Origin: Nitratireductor indicus C115 | GTDB taxonomy: Bacteria > Pseudomonadota > Alphaproteobacteria > Rhizobiales > Rhizobiaceae | Length of the DNA: 64,000 bases | Assembly: GCF_000300515.1 (NCBI RefSeq) | Contig: NZ_AMSI01000009.1 | Span: 1-64,000, forward strand | Direction of reading: 5' to 3' | In this document: positions 38,502-49,425 of the stretch, one piece after another | How positions within the stretch are numbered: the stretch's first letter is position 1 | Layout: the number at the start of each line of letters is the position of its first letter | Position numbers and translations under genes: made by a program | Notes under the pieces: model-generated | Told to the model about the DNA's origin: nothing | The model's database searches: none | Seen by the model: the letters and a program-made list of their open reading frames with translations, nothing else

Positions 38502-39389
38502 TCAGGAATTTTCAGCGCGCCAGTTTCCCTCCGCCCACATGGCGTCCAGGGCTGCTCGATAGTCGGGATGGCGCATGCGATAGCCGGTCGCCTTGAGACG
38601 CGCATTGGAAGCCCGCTTGCATTCGCCATAAAAGGACAGCGCCATGGGACCGAGCCCTGCTTCCTCGAACGGCGTTTCAGGCGGCGGCTCGATGCCCATC
38701 AGGCGAGCGGCATATGTCACCACGTCGGGTGCCGGCGAAGGCGCATCGTCGGTGACATTGAATATACCGCGTTCAAACCGGCGCGCCAGATGCGCGGTTG
38801 CGCCGGCAATGTCGTCGGCATGGATGCGATTGAAAACCTGGCCCGGCTTGACGATGCGCTGGGCTTTTCCTGCGGCGAGATTTGCGAAGGCGTTGCGGCC
38901 TGGGCCGTAAATGCCCGACAGGCGCAGGACCGCAACGGGCAGACCTGTCTCTTCACCCAGGCGCAGCCATTCCTCTTCCACCTCGAGGCGCTTTCTGGAC
39001 CGCTCGGAAACGGGATTGCAGGAGCTGGTCTCATCCACCCAACCGCCCGCATGATCGCCATAAACGCCGATCGTGGAGAGATAGCAAATCCACTTCAACG
39101 CCGGCATGGCGCCCTTGATGGTTTCGCGCGCGACATTGAGGACCGGGTCCCCGTTCTGTTCCGGCGCGATGCTCACCACGAGATGCGTGGTGTGGGAAAG
39201 CGCTTCCGCCGCGCTTTGCGAGAGGTTCGAACCATCGAAGACAAATGGTGTGATCCCGGCGGCTTCAAGCACACCGAATTTCGCCTTGTCGCGCGTCGTA
39301 CCGCCTACAAAATCGGTGACCTCGGCCAGCTCCCTGGCGATGGCACGTCCAGAATATCCCGCGCCGAATATGAAAAATGTCTTGGTCAT
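38502..39389 (-). CDS. NAD(P)-dependent epimerase/SDR-family protein
   Basis: 295 aa from ATG 39389, which shares bases with the queG TAA (TAATG). Rossmann motif FIFGAGYSGRAIARELAE (G-x-G-x-x-G), YLSTIGVYGDHAGGWVDE and LRLSGIYGPGRNAFA follow the extended SDR pattern (YeeZ-like), although the usual YxxxK is not evident. Substrate unknown. Cotranscribed with queG and the GST gene. Confidence 0.85.
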   Translation of the reverse strand: MTKTFFIFGAGYSGRAIARELAEVTDFVGGTTRDKAKFGVLEAAGITPFVFDGSNLSQSAAEALSHTTHLVVSIAPEQNGDPVLNVARETIKGAMPALKWICYLSTIGVYGDHAGGWVDETSSCNPVSERSRKRLEVEEEWLRLGEETGLPVAVLRLSGIYGPGRNAFANLAAGKAQRIVKPGQVFNRIHADDIAGATAHLARRFERGIFNVTDDAPSPAPDVVTYAARLMGIEPPPETPFEEAGLGPMALSFYGECKRASNARLKATGYRMRHPDYRAALDAMWAEGNWRAENS

Positions 39390-40516
39390 TATTGTTTTCT
39401 CCACTCAGCCCGCACCGCCAAATCCTCTTCCGATGCATACAAACGCTCTGCGAGCCTGGCAAATTCTTGCGGGGCGAGAAGTTGCTCCAGTGCCCAGACC
39501 GCAGCGCCGCGCACCAACGGCGAAGGATCCGAAGCCAGTTCCTCGCAACGGGCGGCGAGCCCGTCGTCACGGGAATTTCCAGCGGCAATCAACACATTGC
39601 GGATGAAGCGGTCGCGCCCGATGCGTTTGACGGGTGAGCCGGAGAAAAGCGTCCGGAAAGCCGGATCGTCGAGCAGCAGCAGATCGGCCAGCGCCGGTTC
39701 GTTCAGATCGTCACGCGCCTTGAGTTTGGCTTCGGCCGCCGTGACGGCGAACTTGTTCCATGGACAAACGGCCAGGCAATCGTCGCAGCCGTAAATCCGG
39801 TTTCCCATGCGGGCTCGAAAAGCGCGGGGAATAGGGCCCTTGTGCTCAATAGTGAGATAGGAAATGCAGCGCCGCGCATCGAGCTGATACGGCGCGGGGA
39901 AAGCATCGGTCGGGCAAATGTCGAGGCAGGCGCGGCAGGAGCCGCAGTGATCGCGCTCCGGCTCGTCAGCTGCAAGCCGCGCCGTGGTGAAGATCGAGCC
40001 CAGGAAAAGCCAGGAGCCGAAATCACGACTTACCAGATTGGTGTGCTTGCCCTGCCAACCAAGCCCCGCTTCCCTGGCGAGAGGCTTTTCCATCACGGGC
40101 GCGGTGTCGACGAAGACCTTCACGTCCTCCCTGGTGCGTGCAGCGAGTTTGCCGGCAAGCTGCTTCAGCTTGCCCTTGACCACATCATGGTAGTCTCGGT
40201 TGCGCGCATAGACGGAGATCGATGCCTTGTCCGGCTTGTCCAGAAGAGCGAGCGGATTTTCGTCGGGGCCGTAATTCATGCCCAGCATGATGACGGAACG
40301 GACCTCCGGCCACAGATCGCGCGGATGCGCCCGGCGGTCTGCGGTATCCTCCATCCATAGCATGGTGCCGTGGCGGCCTTCGTCCAGAAAGTGGCGCAAC
40401 TCTACCGCGCGCGAAGGCGCTTCCTCCGCAGAGGCTATCGCCACGGCATCGAAGCCCACCGCACGAGCCTCCTTTTCGATGAAGGCGCGAAGCCGGTCGG
40501 CCTCAGCGCCGGACAT
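39389..40516 (-). CDS. queG: Epoxyqueuosine reductase
   Basis: 375 aa cobalamin and 4Fe-4S enzyme that makes queuosine in tRNA wobble positions. The two clusters are [20 protein letters not shown] and [35 protein letters not shown] is the active-site region with catalytic Asp upstream ([15 protein letters not shown]). C-terminal HEAT-like helices ([20 protein letters not shown]). 1-nt overlap (TGATG) with the upstream GST gene. Confidence 0.95.
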   Translation of the reverse strand: MSGAEADRLRAFIEKEARAVGFDAVAIASAEEAPSRAVELRHFLDEGRHGTMLWMEDTADRRAHPRDLWPEVRSVIMLGMNYGPDENPLALLDKPDKASISVYARNRDYHDVVKGKLKQLAGKLAARTREDVKVFVDTAPVMEKPLAREAGLGWQGKHTNLVSRDFGSWLFLGSIFTTARLAADEPERDHCGSCRACLDICPTDAFPAPYQLDARRCISYLTIEHKGPIPRAFRARMGNRIYGCDDCLAVCPWNKFAVTAAEAKLKARDDLNEPALADLLLLDDPAFRTLFSGSPVKRIGRDRFIRNVLIAAGNSRDDGLAARCEELASDPSPLVRGAAVWALEQLLAPQEFARLAERLYASEEDLAVRAEWRKQ

Positions 40517-41208
40517 CAGAAATCCAGATCCGCATAGTGCGAAACAGGCGTGAGCCCACGCACGCGGTCGGCCAGTATGGGACGGAAGGACGGGCGTGAT
40601 TTCATACGGCTGTACCAGTCGCGGGCCGCCGGGAAATCATGCCACTCGACCTCGCCCAGATAATCGAGAACCGACAGGGCGCCAGCCGCAGCAAGGTCGG
40701 CATAGGATAGTCGTTTGCCGGCAAGCCAGTCGCGCGTCCCCGCGAGCCAGTTTGTGTATTTCATGTGCTGACGCACATTGGCGCGGGCGGCGCGAATGGC
40801 GGCAGAATCCGGCGATCCGCCCCCTTCGGCCCCCGCCATATGCGGTTTCAGGGCGCGCTCGCGCACCAGATGGCGCGTCACATCGGCATCGGCCTTGACC
40901 AGATACCAATCGATAAGCCGGCGAATTTCGGCTCGCTGGATGGGGTCTTCCGCCATCAGGCGCTTTTCACGCTTCAGCGCACCGCGGGTCTCGTCCAGAT
41001 ATTCGGAAATGACGGTTGCGCCGACCACGGGCTGGTCGCCCTCGGCCAGAAGCACGGGGATGGTTCCAGCCGGATTGAGCGCCAGGAACTCCTCGCGGCG
41101 CGCCCAGGGGCGCTCCTCGATCAGGACAAGTTCCTCGCCATATTCGCCAAAGGCGAGGCGCACGAAACGACAGGAGGCGTAGAGGGGGTGGTGAAACAAC
41201 GTCAGCAT
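40516..41208 (-). CDS. Glutathione S-transferase family protein
   Basis: 230 aa from ATG 41208. Thioredoxin-like N-domain [20 protein letters not shown], cis-Pro loop [20 protein letters not shown] with ISEYLDE for glutathione binding, and an all-helical C-domain ([20 protein letters not shown]). Catalytic residue is probably Ser/Cys near position 12-13. The role with queG and the SDR protein is unclear, but overlap of stops and starts shows one transcript. Confidence 0.87.
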   Translation of the reverse strand: MLTLFHHPLYASCRFVRLAFGEYGEELVLIEERPWARREEFLALNPAGTIPVLLAEGDQPVVGATVISEYLDETRGALKREKRLMAEDPIQRAEIRRLIDWYLVKADADVTRHLVRERALKPHMAGAEGGGSPDSAAIRAARANVRQHMKYTNWLAGTRDWLAGKRLSYADLAAAGALSVLDYLGEVEWHDFPAARDWYSRMKSRPSFRPILADRVRGLTPVSHYADLDF

Positions 41209-41381
41209 GCAGCGACTTCTAACGCAAAGCTCTGGCCATTTCATGGCCGTGGCGGTAATTCTCGAACCGACTGATTCCGGGAGTTCTTCTCCAGCTATAG
41301 GTGGAGACTGTCGGCCTGACAAGCGACCCACTGGAGCGCCCCGCGTCCATTCGGACGCACAAGGAACGCTCTATCTTATTG

Positions 41382-41439
41382 TTTCTCCGCATTCATGCGG
41401 TCGTCAGATGTGACCGCCCAACCGTAAAATACCGTAGCG
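41382..41439. repeat. Dispersed extragenic palindrome, copy D
   Basis: TTTCTCCGCATTCATGCGGT, then CGTCAGATGTGACCGCCCAA and CCGTAAAATACCGTAGCG. Fits the same framework as copies A-C with more changes. It lies just before uppP. Confidence 0.6.
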
Positions 41440-41459
41440 AGCCATAGCCAGGAGTGAAC

Positions 41460-42266
41460 GTGACCGATCAAACCATCGTTGGAGCGCTTCTGCTCGGAAT
41501 TCTGGAAGGGCTCACCGAGTTCATTCCCGTTTCCTCCACCGGCCATATCCTGCTTGCTGGCCATTTTCTCGGGTTCAAATCCACCGGCAAAGCCTTCGAG
41601 GTGCTGATCCAGCTCGGCGCTATCCTCGCCATTCTCAGCGTTTATGCAGGCCGCCTCTGGCAGATGCTGATCGACCTGCCGCGCGACCGCGCGACGCAGC
41701 GCTTCGTACTCGGCATCCTGCTCGCCTTCCTGCCTGCCATGGTGATCGGCGTATTTGCCTACAAGATCATCAAGACCGTGTTCTTCGAGACACCGCTTCT
41801 GATCTGCGTGATGCTGATCCTCGGCGGCTTTGTGCTCCTGTGGGTAGACCGCTGGGCAACCAAGCCCCGCTACACCGATATAACGAAATTCCCCATGTCG
41901 ATGTACTTCACCATCGGCCTGATACAGTGCCTGTCGATGATTCCGGGCACTTCGCGTTCCGGTTCCACTATCGTGGGCGGCCTGCTTCTGGGGGCCGACA
42001 AGCGCTCGGCGGCGGAATTCTCCTTCTTTCTGGCCATGCCCACCATGACGGGCGCCTTTGCCTACGATCTCTACAAGAATTACGACGTGCTCTCGGCCGC
42101 CGACGTGAAAATCATAGCCATCGGTTTCATCGCCGCGTTCATTGCCGCCCTGATCGTCGTGCGCTGGCTGCTCGGCTATGTCTCGAAGCATGGCTATTCG
42201 CTGTTCGGCTGGTGGCGCCTGATTGTCGGCGGTGTGGGGCTTGCCGCCCTTCTCATGTGGGGCTGA
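41460..42266 (+). CDS. uppP: Undecaprenyl-diphosphatase
   Basis: 268 aa, eight membrane segments. Start GTG 41460 chosen because GGAG lies 6 nt before it and the length is standard; GTG 41454 would overlap that SD. Motifs [20 protein letters not shown] and [15 protein letters not shown] form the active site that dephosphorylates undecaprenyl-PP for reuse in peptidoglycan and LPS synthesis; overexpression gives bacitracin resistance (hence the alias bacA). Confidence 0.96.
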   Translation: MTDQTIVGALLLGILEGLTEFIPVSSTGHILLAGHFLGFKSTGKAFEVLIQLGAILAILSVYAGRLWQMLIDLPRDRATQRFVLGILLAFLPAMVIGVFAYKIIKTVFFETPLLICVMLILGGFVLLWVDRWATKPRYTDITKFPMSMYFTIGLIQCLSMIPGTSRSGSTIVGGLLLGADKRSAAEFSFFLAMPTMTGAFAYDLYKNYDVLSAADVKIIAIGFIAAFIAALIVVRWLLGYVSKHGYSLFGWWRLIVGGVGLAALLMWG

Positions 42267-42293
42267 CGCCTGCCGCCTGGCCAGATCGAAAAC

Positions 42294-42320
42294 AAAAACC
42301 CGGCGCGAGGCCGGGTTTTT
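42294..42320. terminator. Bidirectional terminator between uppP and trxA
   Basis: Arms AAAAACCCGGC (42294-42304) and GCCGGGTTTTT (42310-42320), 5-nt loop. Lies 27 bp after uppP and 31 bp after the convergent trxA stop; runs of A and T on both sides serve both directions. Confidence 0.9.
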
Positions 42321-42351
42321 CATCTTAACGGGAATGGTCTTCCAAGAACCG

Positions 42352-42675
42352 TCAGGCGACCGCACCGCTGATCCAGGCCGAAAGCGCAGTCTTGGGGGCT
42401 GCACCGACCTTCATGTCGGCCACTTCACCGCCCTTGAACATGATCAGCGTGGGAATCGAGCGCACGCCGAACTGAGCGGCGATCTCCGGATTCTCATCGA
42501 TGTTGAGCTTGGCGATCTTCACCTTGCCCTGCATCTCAGAGGAAATTTCCTCAAGCGCCGGCGCGATCATCTTGCAGGGACCGCACCACTCGGCCCAGAA
42601 GTCGACGACCACGGGCTCGGAAGCCTGCAGCACATCCGACTGGAAGTTGTTCTTGTCCGCTTTCACGGTGGCCAT
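42352..42675 (-). CDS. trxA: Thioredoxin 1
   Basis: 107 aa from ATG 42675. Active site [13 protein letters not shown] (WCGPC), then [12 protein letters not shown] with cis-Pro. General disulfide reductant of the cytoplasm. Follows addA by 76 bp on the same strand; addB-addA-trxA is a conserved alphaproteobacterial order. Confidence 0.98.
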   Translation of the reverse strand: MATVKADKNNFQSDVLQASEPVVVDFWAEWCGPCKMIAPALEEISSEMQGKVKIAKLNIDENPEIAAQFGVRSIPTLIMFKGGEVADMKVGAAPKTALSAWISGAVA

Positions 42676-42751
42676 GGAAATTCTCCTCATCGGCAAAAAG
42701 AAGTCACACCACATGTGGTGGTCGCGCGGTCGCGCGTCAAGCTCCCTTGTG

Positions 42752-45700
42752 TCACGAGGCGGTGAGTCGGGCAAGGGAGAGGGCAAGCTCTTCTTCCGGC
42801 ACCGGCAGAAGAAGGGGCACTTCGGTGAACAGCAACGCGGCGCGCACTGCTCGGCCGGGATAAAGCGGCTTCAAAAGCTCCGCGTAAAGCGCCAGCTGGG
42901 CCAGATAGGCCCGGGGCGCGCGCGACAGCGTCTCAGGCGCGGGACGATTGGTCTTGTAATCGACGATCAGAACAGAATCCTGCGTCACGGCGAGACGATC
43001 GATCTTGCCGGCGACGGAGCGCCTTGCATCCCCCAATTCCAGTTCGCCCGACACCGAAACCTCCGCGCGCGAACCGGCGGTGAAAAGCGGCGCGAAGCGC
43101 TCATCCGCGAGAATCGATTCGACCGAGCGCCATGCGCTTTCGCGCTCAGCCTCATTCCAGTTTGCGCCGGCGCGCGCGAGATAACGCCGCGCAGCCATTT
43201 CATGGGTCTCCGGCGGGCAATCGGGCAACATTTGCAACAGGCGGTGGACGGCAAGGCCACGCTGGATGGCAAAGCCGGGCTTCTGCGCCCCGTCGAGTAC
43301 GGGAGAGCGCGGCGAGACGACAGCCTCATAGTCCGTCTCGATCAGCGCGCCGGCGCGCGAGGGCGAAAGAGGCCGCGGCAGATTGACCTGCTCGGGTGGC
43401 AGTTCATGCAACGCCTGGGGCAATGGAACGGTTTTCGCCTCGACCAACGGCGCGGATGGCTGCTCCACCTGAGGCGGCGCATCCGAGACGCGATATCGGT
43501 AGACGGGCGCGCATTGTTGCGGAACCACGCGTTCCTCCACATGGGAGGAACCGGCAAAGGCCTGGCGCGCGATGTTCTGCCATGTCAGCCCTTGTGGCTC
43601 GCGTGGGCCATGATAGCCGCAGACGATCAAACGGTCCTCCGCACGCGTCATGCCCACATAGAGGAGGCGGCGATATTCTTCCTCGGCCTTCAAGCGCGCT
43701 TCAGCCTCGAAGCCGGCGGCGACCGAGTTCGAGACATCCTTTCCCGCGCGCCACAGAAAGCCCTTGCCCTGCCAATGGGTTTCTGAAGGTCGGCCCGAAG
43801 GTTGAAAAGGCATGAGCTTGGGCAGGTGCTGCGCGGAGAAGGGTGCGCTGCCCGGATCGACAAGAAACACAACCGGCGCCTCAAGCCCCTTGGAGGCGTG
43901 AACCGTCATGATGCGCAGTTCATCGCGCGTCTGGTCCATCTCGCGTTTGATCTCGGGCGCCTGCCCGTCGAGCGCGGACAGAAGCGCCTCAAGCCCGTTC
44001 AGGCCGGCGCGTTCGCCAGCCAGCGCAAAGGACAGGAATTCATCCAGAATGTCATTTGCCTCATGGCCGAGACGCGCCACAAACAGGGCCCGCGCACCCT
44101 CACGGCGGTTGTTGCGGTCGCAATTGCCCGACAGAAGGCCCGCATAGAATTCGAAAGCCGGTTTGAAAGCCGCCTCGTTCTGCCAGCGCTGCAGGGTTTC
44201 CACCATGGCAGCGACAGCGGGATCGCCCAGCGCCTGGGCGCGCATGGCATCGAAAAGCGGCGTGGCCGCGCCCCGCTTCCAGGCAAGCCGGAAGAGACGT
44301 TCCTCGTCCATTCCGAAAAGCGGGCTCTTCAGGACCGCGGCTAGCGACAGATCATCGTGCGGCTGAAGGAGAAAGCGCCCGAGCGCGATCAGGTCCTGCA
44401 CGGCGATATGGGCTGTGAGGCGCAACCGGTCAGCACCCGCCACATCGATGTGGCGGTTCTTCAGGCTGCGCGACAGCGCATGCACGAAACGGTCGCGCTT
44501 GCGCACGAGAACGAGAACATCGCCTGCCGTCAGCCGTTTGCCCGTCCCTTCGATGATCTCGCCATCGCGAATCCAGCCCTCCACCGTTTCGGCTATGGTT
44601 TCGGCAAGGCGCACGGCGGGAGCGGAGGCATGGTCGATTGCTTCAGTCCAGTCGTCCGGTTCCTCCACAACCTCGGGCGCGATGGGCGACCATACCTCCA
44701 CATAGCCCGGTGCATTCTGGCGGATCGCCTTGTGCTCTATCGGCTCGGGATCGCGCGTGAGGCCCTGGCGCACTTCCTCGCGGGAGAACACCAGATCAGC
44801 GGCGGACAACACATCTTCCGTCGAGCGGAAGGAACGCGTCAGGCGAACCTTCTCGAACCGCCGCTCGGCAGCTCGGACCTTCTCGCGGAAAGCGCGCCCG
44901 CTCTCGTCGAAAGCGGCGGGCTCGGCGCCCTGGAAAGAGTAGATCGACTGCTTTTCGTCACCCACGGCAAAGATGGTGCGGGCGATGCCGGTGCGTGCGC
45001 CATCGCCGGCAAAGAACTCCTCGGCAAGCAACCGCACGATCTGCCATTGCTCCGGACTCGTGTCCTGTGCCTCGTCGATGAGAATGTGATCGATGCCTTT
45101 GTCGAGCTTGTATTGCACCCATGGTCCGGCATCGGCGCGCGCCAGAAGCCGGATGGTGCGCATGATGAGATCATTGAAATCCAGAAAACCTCGGGCGCGC
45201 TTAAGCCGTTCGTAGCGCGCAATCATGCCATCGGCGATGGTGAGTGCCGCGCGGGTTGCTTCCAGCATGCGGAAGAGCGCCAGACGGTCGACCGCTGCCT
45301 TGATCAGTCCGGCGGCTTCCGCATAACGCTCCACGATACCGGGCACCGCATTGCGCAGCGCGGCCTTGAAGGTGCTTTCGCCATAAATGCCGCCATCAGC
45401 CTTGAGGAAGCCTTCCGCGAGATGCCCGAGGCGGCGGACGGGATCGGTTTCCTCAAAAGCCCGCGTGGCGCCGGGAACGATGCTTTTCAGAACGGTCTTT
45501 GCATCGGCGGCCTCGGCTTCGGCCACAAAGGCGCGGAAAGCACCCGCGTCGAAACCCGGCAGGGGCCAGATTGAAGCAGCAATGCTTTCGGCGGTCACAC
45601 CTTCGATAAAGCCAAACTGCTCGAAAAGCGCCGAATAATCCTCCTCGTCCTGTCCGATCTGGTCGATCAGAGTGCGCAGACCGTCGCGGCGTGCAACGAT

Positions 45701-46300
45701 TTCTCCAAGCAGATCCTGCAAGCCGCTCTCGCCGCCGCGCTCCAGAACAGAAGCGAAGGCTTCCGCAAGCGCACTGCCATCGACCATGGCTCCGGTCAAA
45801 AGATCACGGCGCGCCTCGGCGAGCAGCGCCTCTTCCATCTGCGAATCCAGAAGCTCGAAATGGCCGGCGATATTCGCTTCCAGCGGGAACTGGTGCAGGA
45901 TCGCCTCGCAGAAGGCGTGGATGGTCTGAATCTTGAGGCCGCCCGGCGTTTCCAGGGCCCGCGCAAAAAGCCGGCGGGCGCGCGCGCGCTTTTCGGCATC
46001 GGGCCTGCTGCCTTCGAGATCAGCGATGGCAGTCGAGAGCTCATCGTCCGGCAACAGGCTCCACTTCGCCAGATCGCGAAAAACCCGGTTCGCCATGTTG
46101 GCGGCAGCGGCGCGCGTATAGGTCAGACACAGGATCTTCGAAGGATCCGCGCCTTTCAGGAGCAGGCGGATCACGCGCTGGGCGAGCACATGGGTCTTGC
46201 CGGAACCGGCATTGGCCGACACCCATGCCGAATTGGCGGGGTCGGCGGCGCGGGTCTGTGCCTCGCGCGTGTCAGGCGGGATGACGAAAGGCTTCTTCAT
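42752..46300 (-). CDS. addA: AddA helicase-nuclease subunit (double-strand break repair)
   Basis: 1182 aa from ATG 46300, overlapping addB by ATGA. UvrD/SF1 helicase: Walker [17 protein letters not shown] (about 28-43), [19 protein letters not shown] (motif II), [20 protein letters not shown] (III), [20 protein letters not shown] (V), [11 protein letters not shown] (VI). C-terminal RecB-like nuclease with [15 protein letters not shown]. With AddB it resects DNA ends for RecA, as RecBCD does in enterics. Confidence 0.96.
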   Translation of the reverse strand: MKKPFVIPPDTREAQTRAADPANSAWVSANAGSGKTHVLAQRVIRLLLKGADPSKILCLTYTRAAAANMANRVFRDLAKWSLLPDDELSTAIADLEGSRPDAEKRARARRLFARALETPGGLKIQTIHAFCEAILHQFPLEANIAGHFELLDSQMEEALLAEARRDLLTGAMVDGSALAEAFASVLERGGESGLQDLLGEIVARRDGLRTLIDQIGQDEEDYSALFEQFGFIEGVTAESIAASIWPLPGFDAGAFRAFVAEAEAADAKTVLKSIVPGATRAFEETDPVRRLGHLAEGFLKADGGIYGESTFKAALRNAVPGIVERYAEAAGLIKAAVDRLALFRMLEATRAALTIADGMIARYERLKRARGFLDFNDLIMRTIRLLARADAGPWVQYKLDKGIDHILIDEAQDTSPEQWQIVRLLAEEFFAGDGARTGIARTIFAVGDEKQSIYSFQGAEPAAFDESGRAFREKVRAAERRFEKVRLTRSFRSTEDVLSAADLVFSREEVRQGLTRDPEPIEHKAIRQNAPGYVEVWSPIAPEVVEEPDDWTEAIDHASAPAVRLAETIAETVEGWIRDGEIIEGTGKRLTAGDVLVLVRKRDRFVHALSRSLKNRHIDVAGADRLRLTAHIAVQDLIALGRFLLQPHDDLSLAAVLKSPLFGMDEERLFRLAWKRGAATPLFDAMRAQALGDPAVAAMVETLQRWQNEAAFKPAFEFYAGLLSGNCDRNNRREGARALFVARLGHEANDILDEFLSFALAGERAGLNGLEALLSALDGQAPEIKREMDQTRDELRIMTVHASKGLEAPVVFLVDPGSAPFSAQHLPKLMPFQPSGRPSETHWQGKGFLWRAGKDVSNSVAAGFEAEARLKAEEEYRRLLYVGMTRAEDRLIVCGYHGPREPQGLTWQNIARQAFAGSSHVEERVVPQQCAPVYRYRVSDAPPQVEQPSAPLVEAKTVPLPQALHELPPEQVNLPRPLSPSRAGALIETDYEAVVSPRSPVLDGAQKPGFAIQRGLAVHRLLQMLPDCPPETHEMAARRYLARAGANWNEAERESAWRSVESILADERFAPLFTAGSRAEVSVSGELELGDARRSVAGKIDRLAVTQDSVLIVDYKTNRPAPETLSRAPRAYLAQLALYAELLKPLYPGRAVRAALLFTEVPLLLPVPEEELALSLARLTAS

Positions 46301-49300
46301 TCGCCATCTCCCTCCTCGCCGGCTTCGCCGCCTGCCGACCATTCGAGCACACGCGCCAGATGATCATAGTCACCGTCCATATCGCCTTCACGGAAGGGAA
46401 GCACGCGCGAGCGATAACCGATATCGGCGCGGTGATAATGCGCCAGAAGCTGGGCGAGCCGTTCCCACGCTTCGGCTGCAAGGCCGGGGGCGGACTTCTC
46501 GCTGCCCTTCATCTTCAGGATCGATTCCTGCAAAACCTTGCCATTGGCCTTCAACCGCACATATGCCAGCTCGCCGGGCTCTGCGGGACCGAGATCGGCA
46601 AAGGCACCACGCTGAAGCAAGGCCGCTTCCAGCGCCAGTTGCGGGGAAAGCAGCGTATGGGCCTGCCGGCGGGAAGGGGAGGCGCCTGTCTTGTAGTCCA
46701 GCACATCGGCACTGCCGTCGTCGCGGATATCGATACGGTCGGCGCGGCCACGCAGCGTCAGGCCAAGACCTGCCACTTCTGTCTCCGATGCTCGGATTTC
46801 CGCATGACGCGCCGCGATGCCCTCGCTGCGGTCGCGCTCCCATTCGATGACGGATGCCGCCGTGCGCTCGAAACGCGGCCACCACACCGCCGCAACATCC
46901 ATCGGGAGGGCTGCCTCCGCGAAACGCCGGCGGCCAGCCGCCAGAAGCTGCTCCAATGCCTCCGGTCCGGCGGGATCAGCGCATTCGCGAATGAAGTCCT
47001 GAAGGATGTCATGGAAGAGATTGCCGCGTTCGGCGGCACCCGGATCACGGATCAGCGGATCAAGCGCCGAGAGCTCCAATATGCGTCGTGCATAGACCGC
47101 ATAGGGATCGCGCCGCAGCGTCTCGATCTCGGTGACAGAGAAACGCAAGGGGCGCGCTTCCAGCGGCGGTGCGGGCTCGGGACGCGGCGCGAAATCCTCG
47201 TCGGGCCGATCGTCCAGCTGCCGCGCCCAACCGATGAGCTGGCGACCGCGCGCGCGCATGGCCTCTGTCGCCTCTTCACCTGCAAAGGCCGCGATGCGCT
47301 GCAACCAGCGCGAGGCGACGGCGGGTGCATCGCCAGAACGGGCAGAGCGCGTCAGCACCACTTTCGGTGCGCCCATCGCCATCATGAAATCATGCGCCGC
47401 CTGTCCGATACGGCGCTCCGGCGGCTCCAGCGAAAGCTCCGCCTTCATCAGGCGCGACATGAAGCGGTCTGAGGAGGGAATGGACGGCCATGTGCCTTCG
47501 TTCATACCGCCAAGCACCATGGTGTCGACACCCAGAAGACGCGCTTCCAGCGTGCCCCAGATGGAGACGCGGCGGTCGGCCCCCATGGCCGGCTTGACCG
47601 AGGATGTGGCGATCAGCGCCGCAAAGACGGATGGCCATTCGGACGGAGAAAAGGACAGCGAAGAGGCCGAGCCCGTAACGCCACGCAGGAACGCAGCCAT
47701 CGCTTCGCCGCGCTCGCCTTCATAATAGGCCGACAGACTGCCGTCTTCCGAACGCGCCAGCGCTTCCAGCACCTCCACCGTGCGGCGCGCCATATCGGAC
47801 ACGGTCACATCCCGCAGCGCACGGATTTCAGCAAGTGGCATCAACGCATCGGCGAGTGCCGCCAGAACATCCCGCGCTTCGGCGAGCGCTGCATCGTTGA
47901 CGCGAGGAAGCCAAAAGGGCTTGCGCGCCTCTTCCTCCAGCTTCCGCCAGCGCTCCTCGAAGAGATTGCCCAATGTGCATATGTCGGGCCGGCCCGTGCC
48001 GCCGCGCAGCGCTACCAGCTCGACGGTCTCGGCGGCGCGGCGCACCTTGGCGCGCTTCATGCCAAGCCGCAGCAGCGGATGCTTGAGAAAGGCCACAAGC
48101 ATGACCGGCTCGCCCGGACGGAACATCGCTTCCAGCAGAAAGCGCGCCAGCGTCGCAGGCGGTGTGTCGGCGAGCGGCGTTCCACCGGAATCGTCGGCCT
48201 CGATGCCAAAGCGCCGCAACTCCACCGCAACACGCCGGGCCAAGCCCCTGTCCGGTGTGACCAGAGCCGCTGTCGCATGGTCTTCTGCAAGCGCAAGACG
48301 CAGCGCGACCGCAATGGAAAGTGCTTCCTCGCGCTCGTTTGCCGTCTCGACCAGTGTGAGACCGGCAAGCGCTCCGCCTTCATTCGCGTCCTGTGCCAGC
48401 GGGCGGTTTTCCATCCACGCATCTGTGGTTTCTGCGGGACGCAGCGCCTCACTGACCAGCGAGCGGCGGGCGGCGAGCTCCGGCGAAGGGGTCGCCAGTT
48501 CCTCCACTTCGTCGCGCTCGATACCGATTGCAGCCAGGAGCTTCTTGAGACCGGCCTGCGGATGGCCATAGGCGGAAGGTTCCTCCGCCGCACCGACGCC
48601 CTCCCAGCCGCGCGCATCCAGCCGCTTGTCGAGCCCTGGCAGCACGACAGCGCCCATTTCCAATGTCGCGATGGTGGCGAGAAGCCGCGCCGTAGCGGGG
48701 ATGGAGCCGGTGGACCCGGCCGCGATGACCGGACCAGGATGGGTTCGCGCACGCAGACGCGCCGCCTCCGCCGCCAACATGGCGTTGCGATGGGCGGCCG
48801 GGTTGGAGCGATCCACATCCTGCAGGAGATCAGGCCAATGCGCGGTCACGATCTGCAGGAATTGCAGCGTCACCTGCCACCAATGCGCCAGAGCGTCCGG
48901 CGCGAGGCTCGACAGTTTCGTCCAGTCGGCCTCCTCGGTTTCGATCTCATCCATCAGGGCGGCGAGATCGCGGGCAAGCCAGATGGAATCCGACGCCGAA
49001 GCCGGCACCACGACGCCTTCCTCGAAAAGCGCTGCAACGTAGGAGGGAAGCCGCGCCTTCCAGGCCTGTACCAGAGGCGCAAGCAGGAGAATCCTGTCGA
49101 GCGCCTCGATGGGGGGAGCGAGATCAAACGCGGCGGGCGATTCGATATCGAAAAGCGCGGCCTCCTCATCGAACTCGCCCAAGGGGCGGATGACCGGCAA
49201 TATCACCGAACGTCCCGCAAGCTTTTCCATCAGGACGCCGCGGAGCGCACGTGCAGCGCGGCGGGTCGGCAGATAAATCGTGACGTCGGCAAGCGCCAGC

Positions 49301-49425
49301 GGGTCGCCCTTGTAGCGGAAGCCCGACACAAGGCGTCCATCGAGAAGCGCTTCGGCAAGCGTGGGCAGGAAATCCACGCCCGGCGGAATGGAGTAAACGC
49401 GCGGCTCCTGCCTAGCCGGCTTCAT
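46297..49425 (-). CDS. addB: AddB nuclease-helicase-like subunit
   Basis: 1042 aa from ATG 49425 (MKPARQEPRVYSIPPG); ATG 49473 is an alternative and adds 16 residues that read through a repeat. Inactivated-helicase-like N-half (no good Walker A, as in alphaproteobacterial AddB), FPSIPSSDRF-like WPSIPSSDRFMSRLMK and a C-terminal PD-(D/E)XK nuclease with LRGRADRIDI and ADVLDYKTGASPSRR. It overlaps the nucleotidyltransferase gene by 14 bp and addA by 4 bp. Confidence 0.93.
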   Translation of the reverse strand: MKPARQEPRVYSIPPGVDFLPTLAEALLDGRLVSGFRYKGDPLALADVTIYLPTRRAARALRGVLMEKLAGRSVILPVIRPLGEFDEEAALFDIESPAAFDLAPPIEALDRILLLAPLVQAWKARLPSYVAALFEEGVVVPASASDSIWLARDLAALMDEIETEEADWTKLSSLAPDALAHWWQVTLQFLQIVTAHWPDLLQDVDRSNPAAHRNAMLAAEAARLRARTHPGPVIAAGSTGSIPATARLLATIATLEMGAVVLPGLDKRLDARGWEGVGAAEEPSAYGHPQAGLKKLLAAIGIERDEVEELATPSPELAARRSLVSEALRPAETTDAWMENRPLAQDANEGGALAGLTLVETANEREEALSIAVALRLALAEDHATAALVTPDRGLARRVAVELRRFGIEADDSGGTPLADTPPATLARFLLEAMFRPGEPVMLVAFLKHPLLRLGMKRAKVRRAAETVELVALRGGTGRPDICTLGNLFEERWRKLEEEARKPFWLPRVNDAALAEARDVLAALADALMPLAEIRALRDVTVSDMARRTVEVLEALARSEDGSLSAYYEGERGEAMAAFLRGVTGSASSLSFSPSEWPSVFAALIATSSVKPAMGADRRVSIWGTLEARLLGVDTMVLGGMNEGTWPSIPSSDRFMSRLMKAELSLEPPERRIGQAAHDFMMAMGAPKVVLTRSARSGDAPAVASRWLQRIAAFAGEEATEAMRARGRQLIGWARQLDDRPDEDFAPRPEPAPPLEARPLRFSVTEIETLRRDPYAVYARRILELSALDPLIRDPGAAERGNLFHDILQDFIRECADPAGPEALEQLLAAGRRRFAEAALPMDVAAVWWPRFERTAASVIEWERDRSEGIAARHAEIRASETEVAGLGLTLRGRADRIDIRDDGSADVLDYKTGASPSRRQAHTLLSPQLALEAALLQRGAFADLGPAEPGELAYVRLKANGKVLQESILKMKGSEKSAPGLAAEAWERLAQLLAHYHRADIGYRSRVLPFREGDMDGDYDHLARVLEWSAGGEAGEEGDGE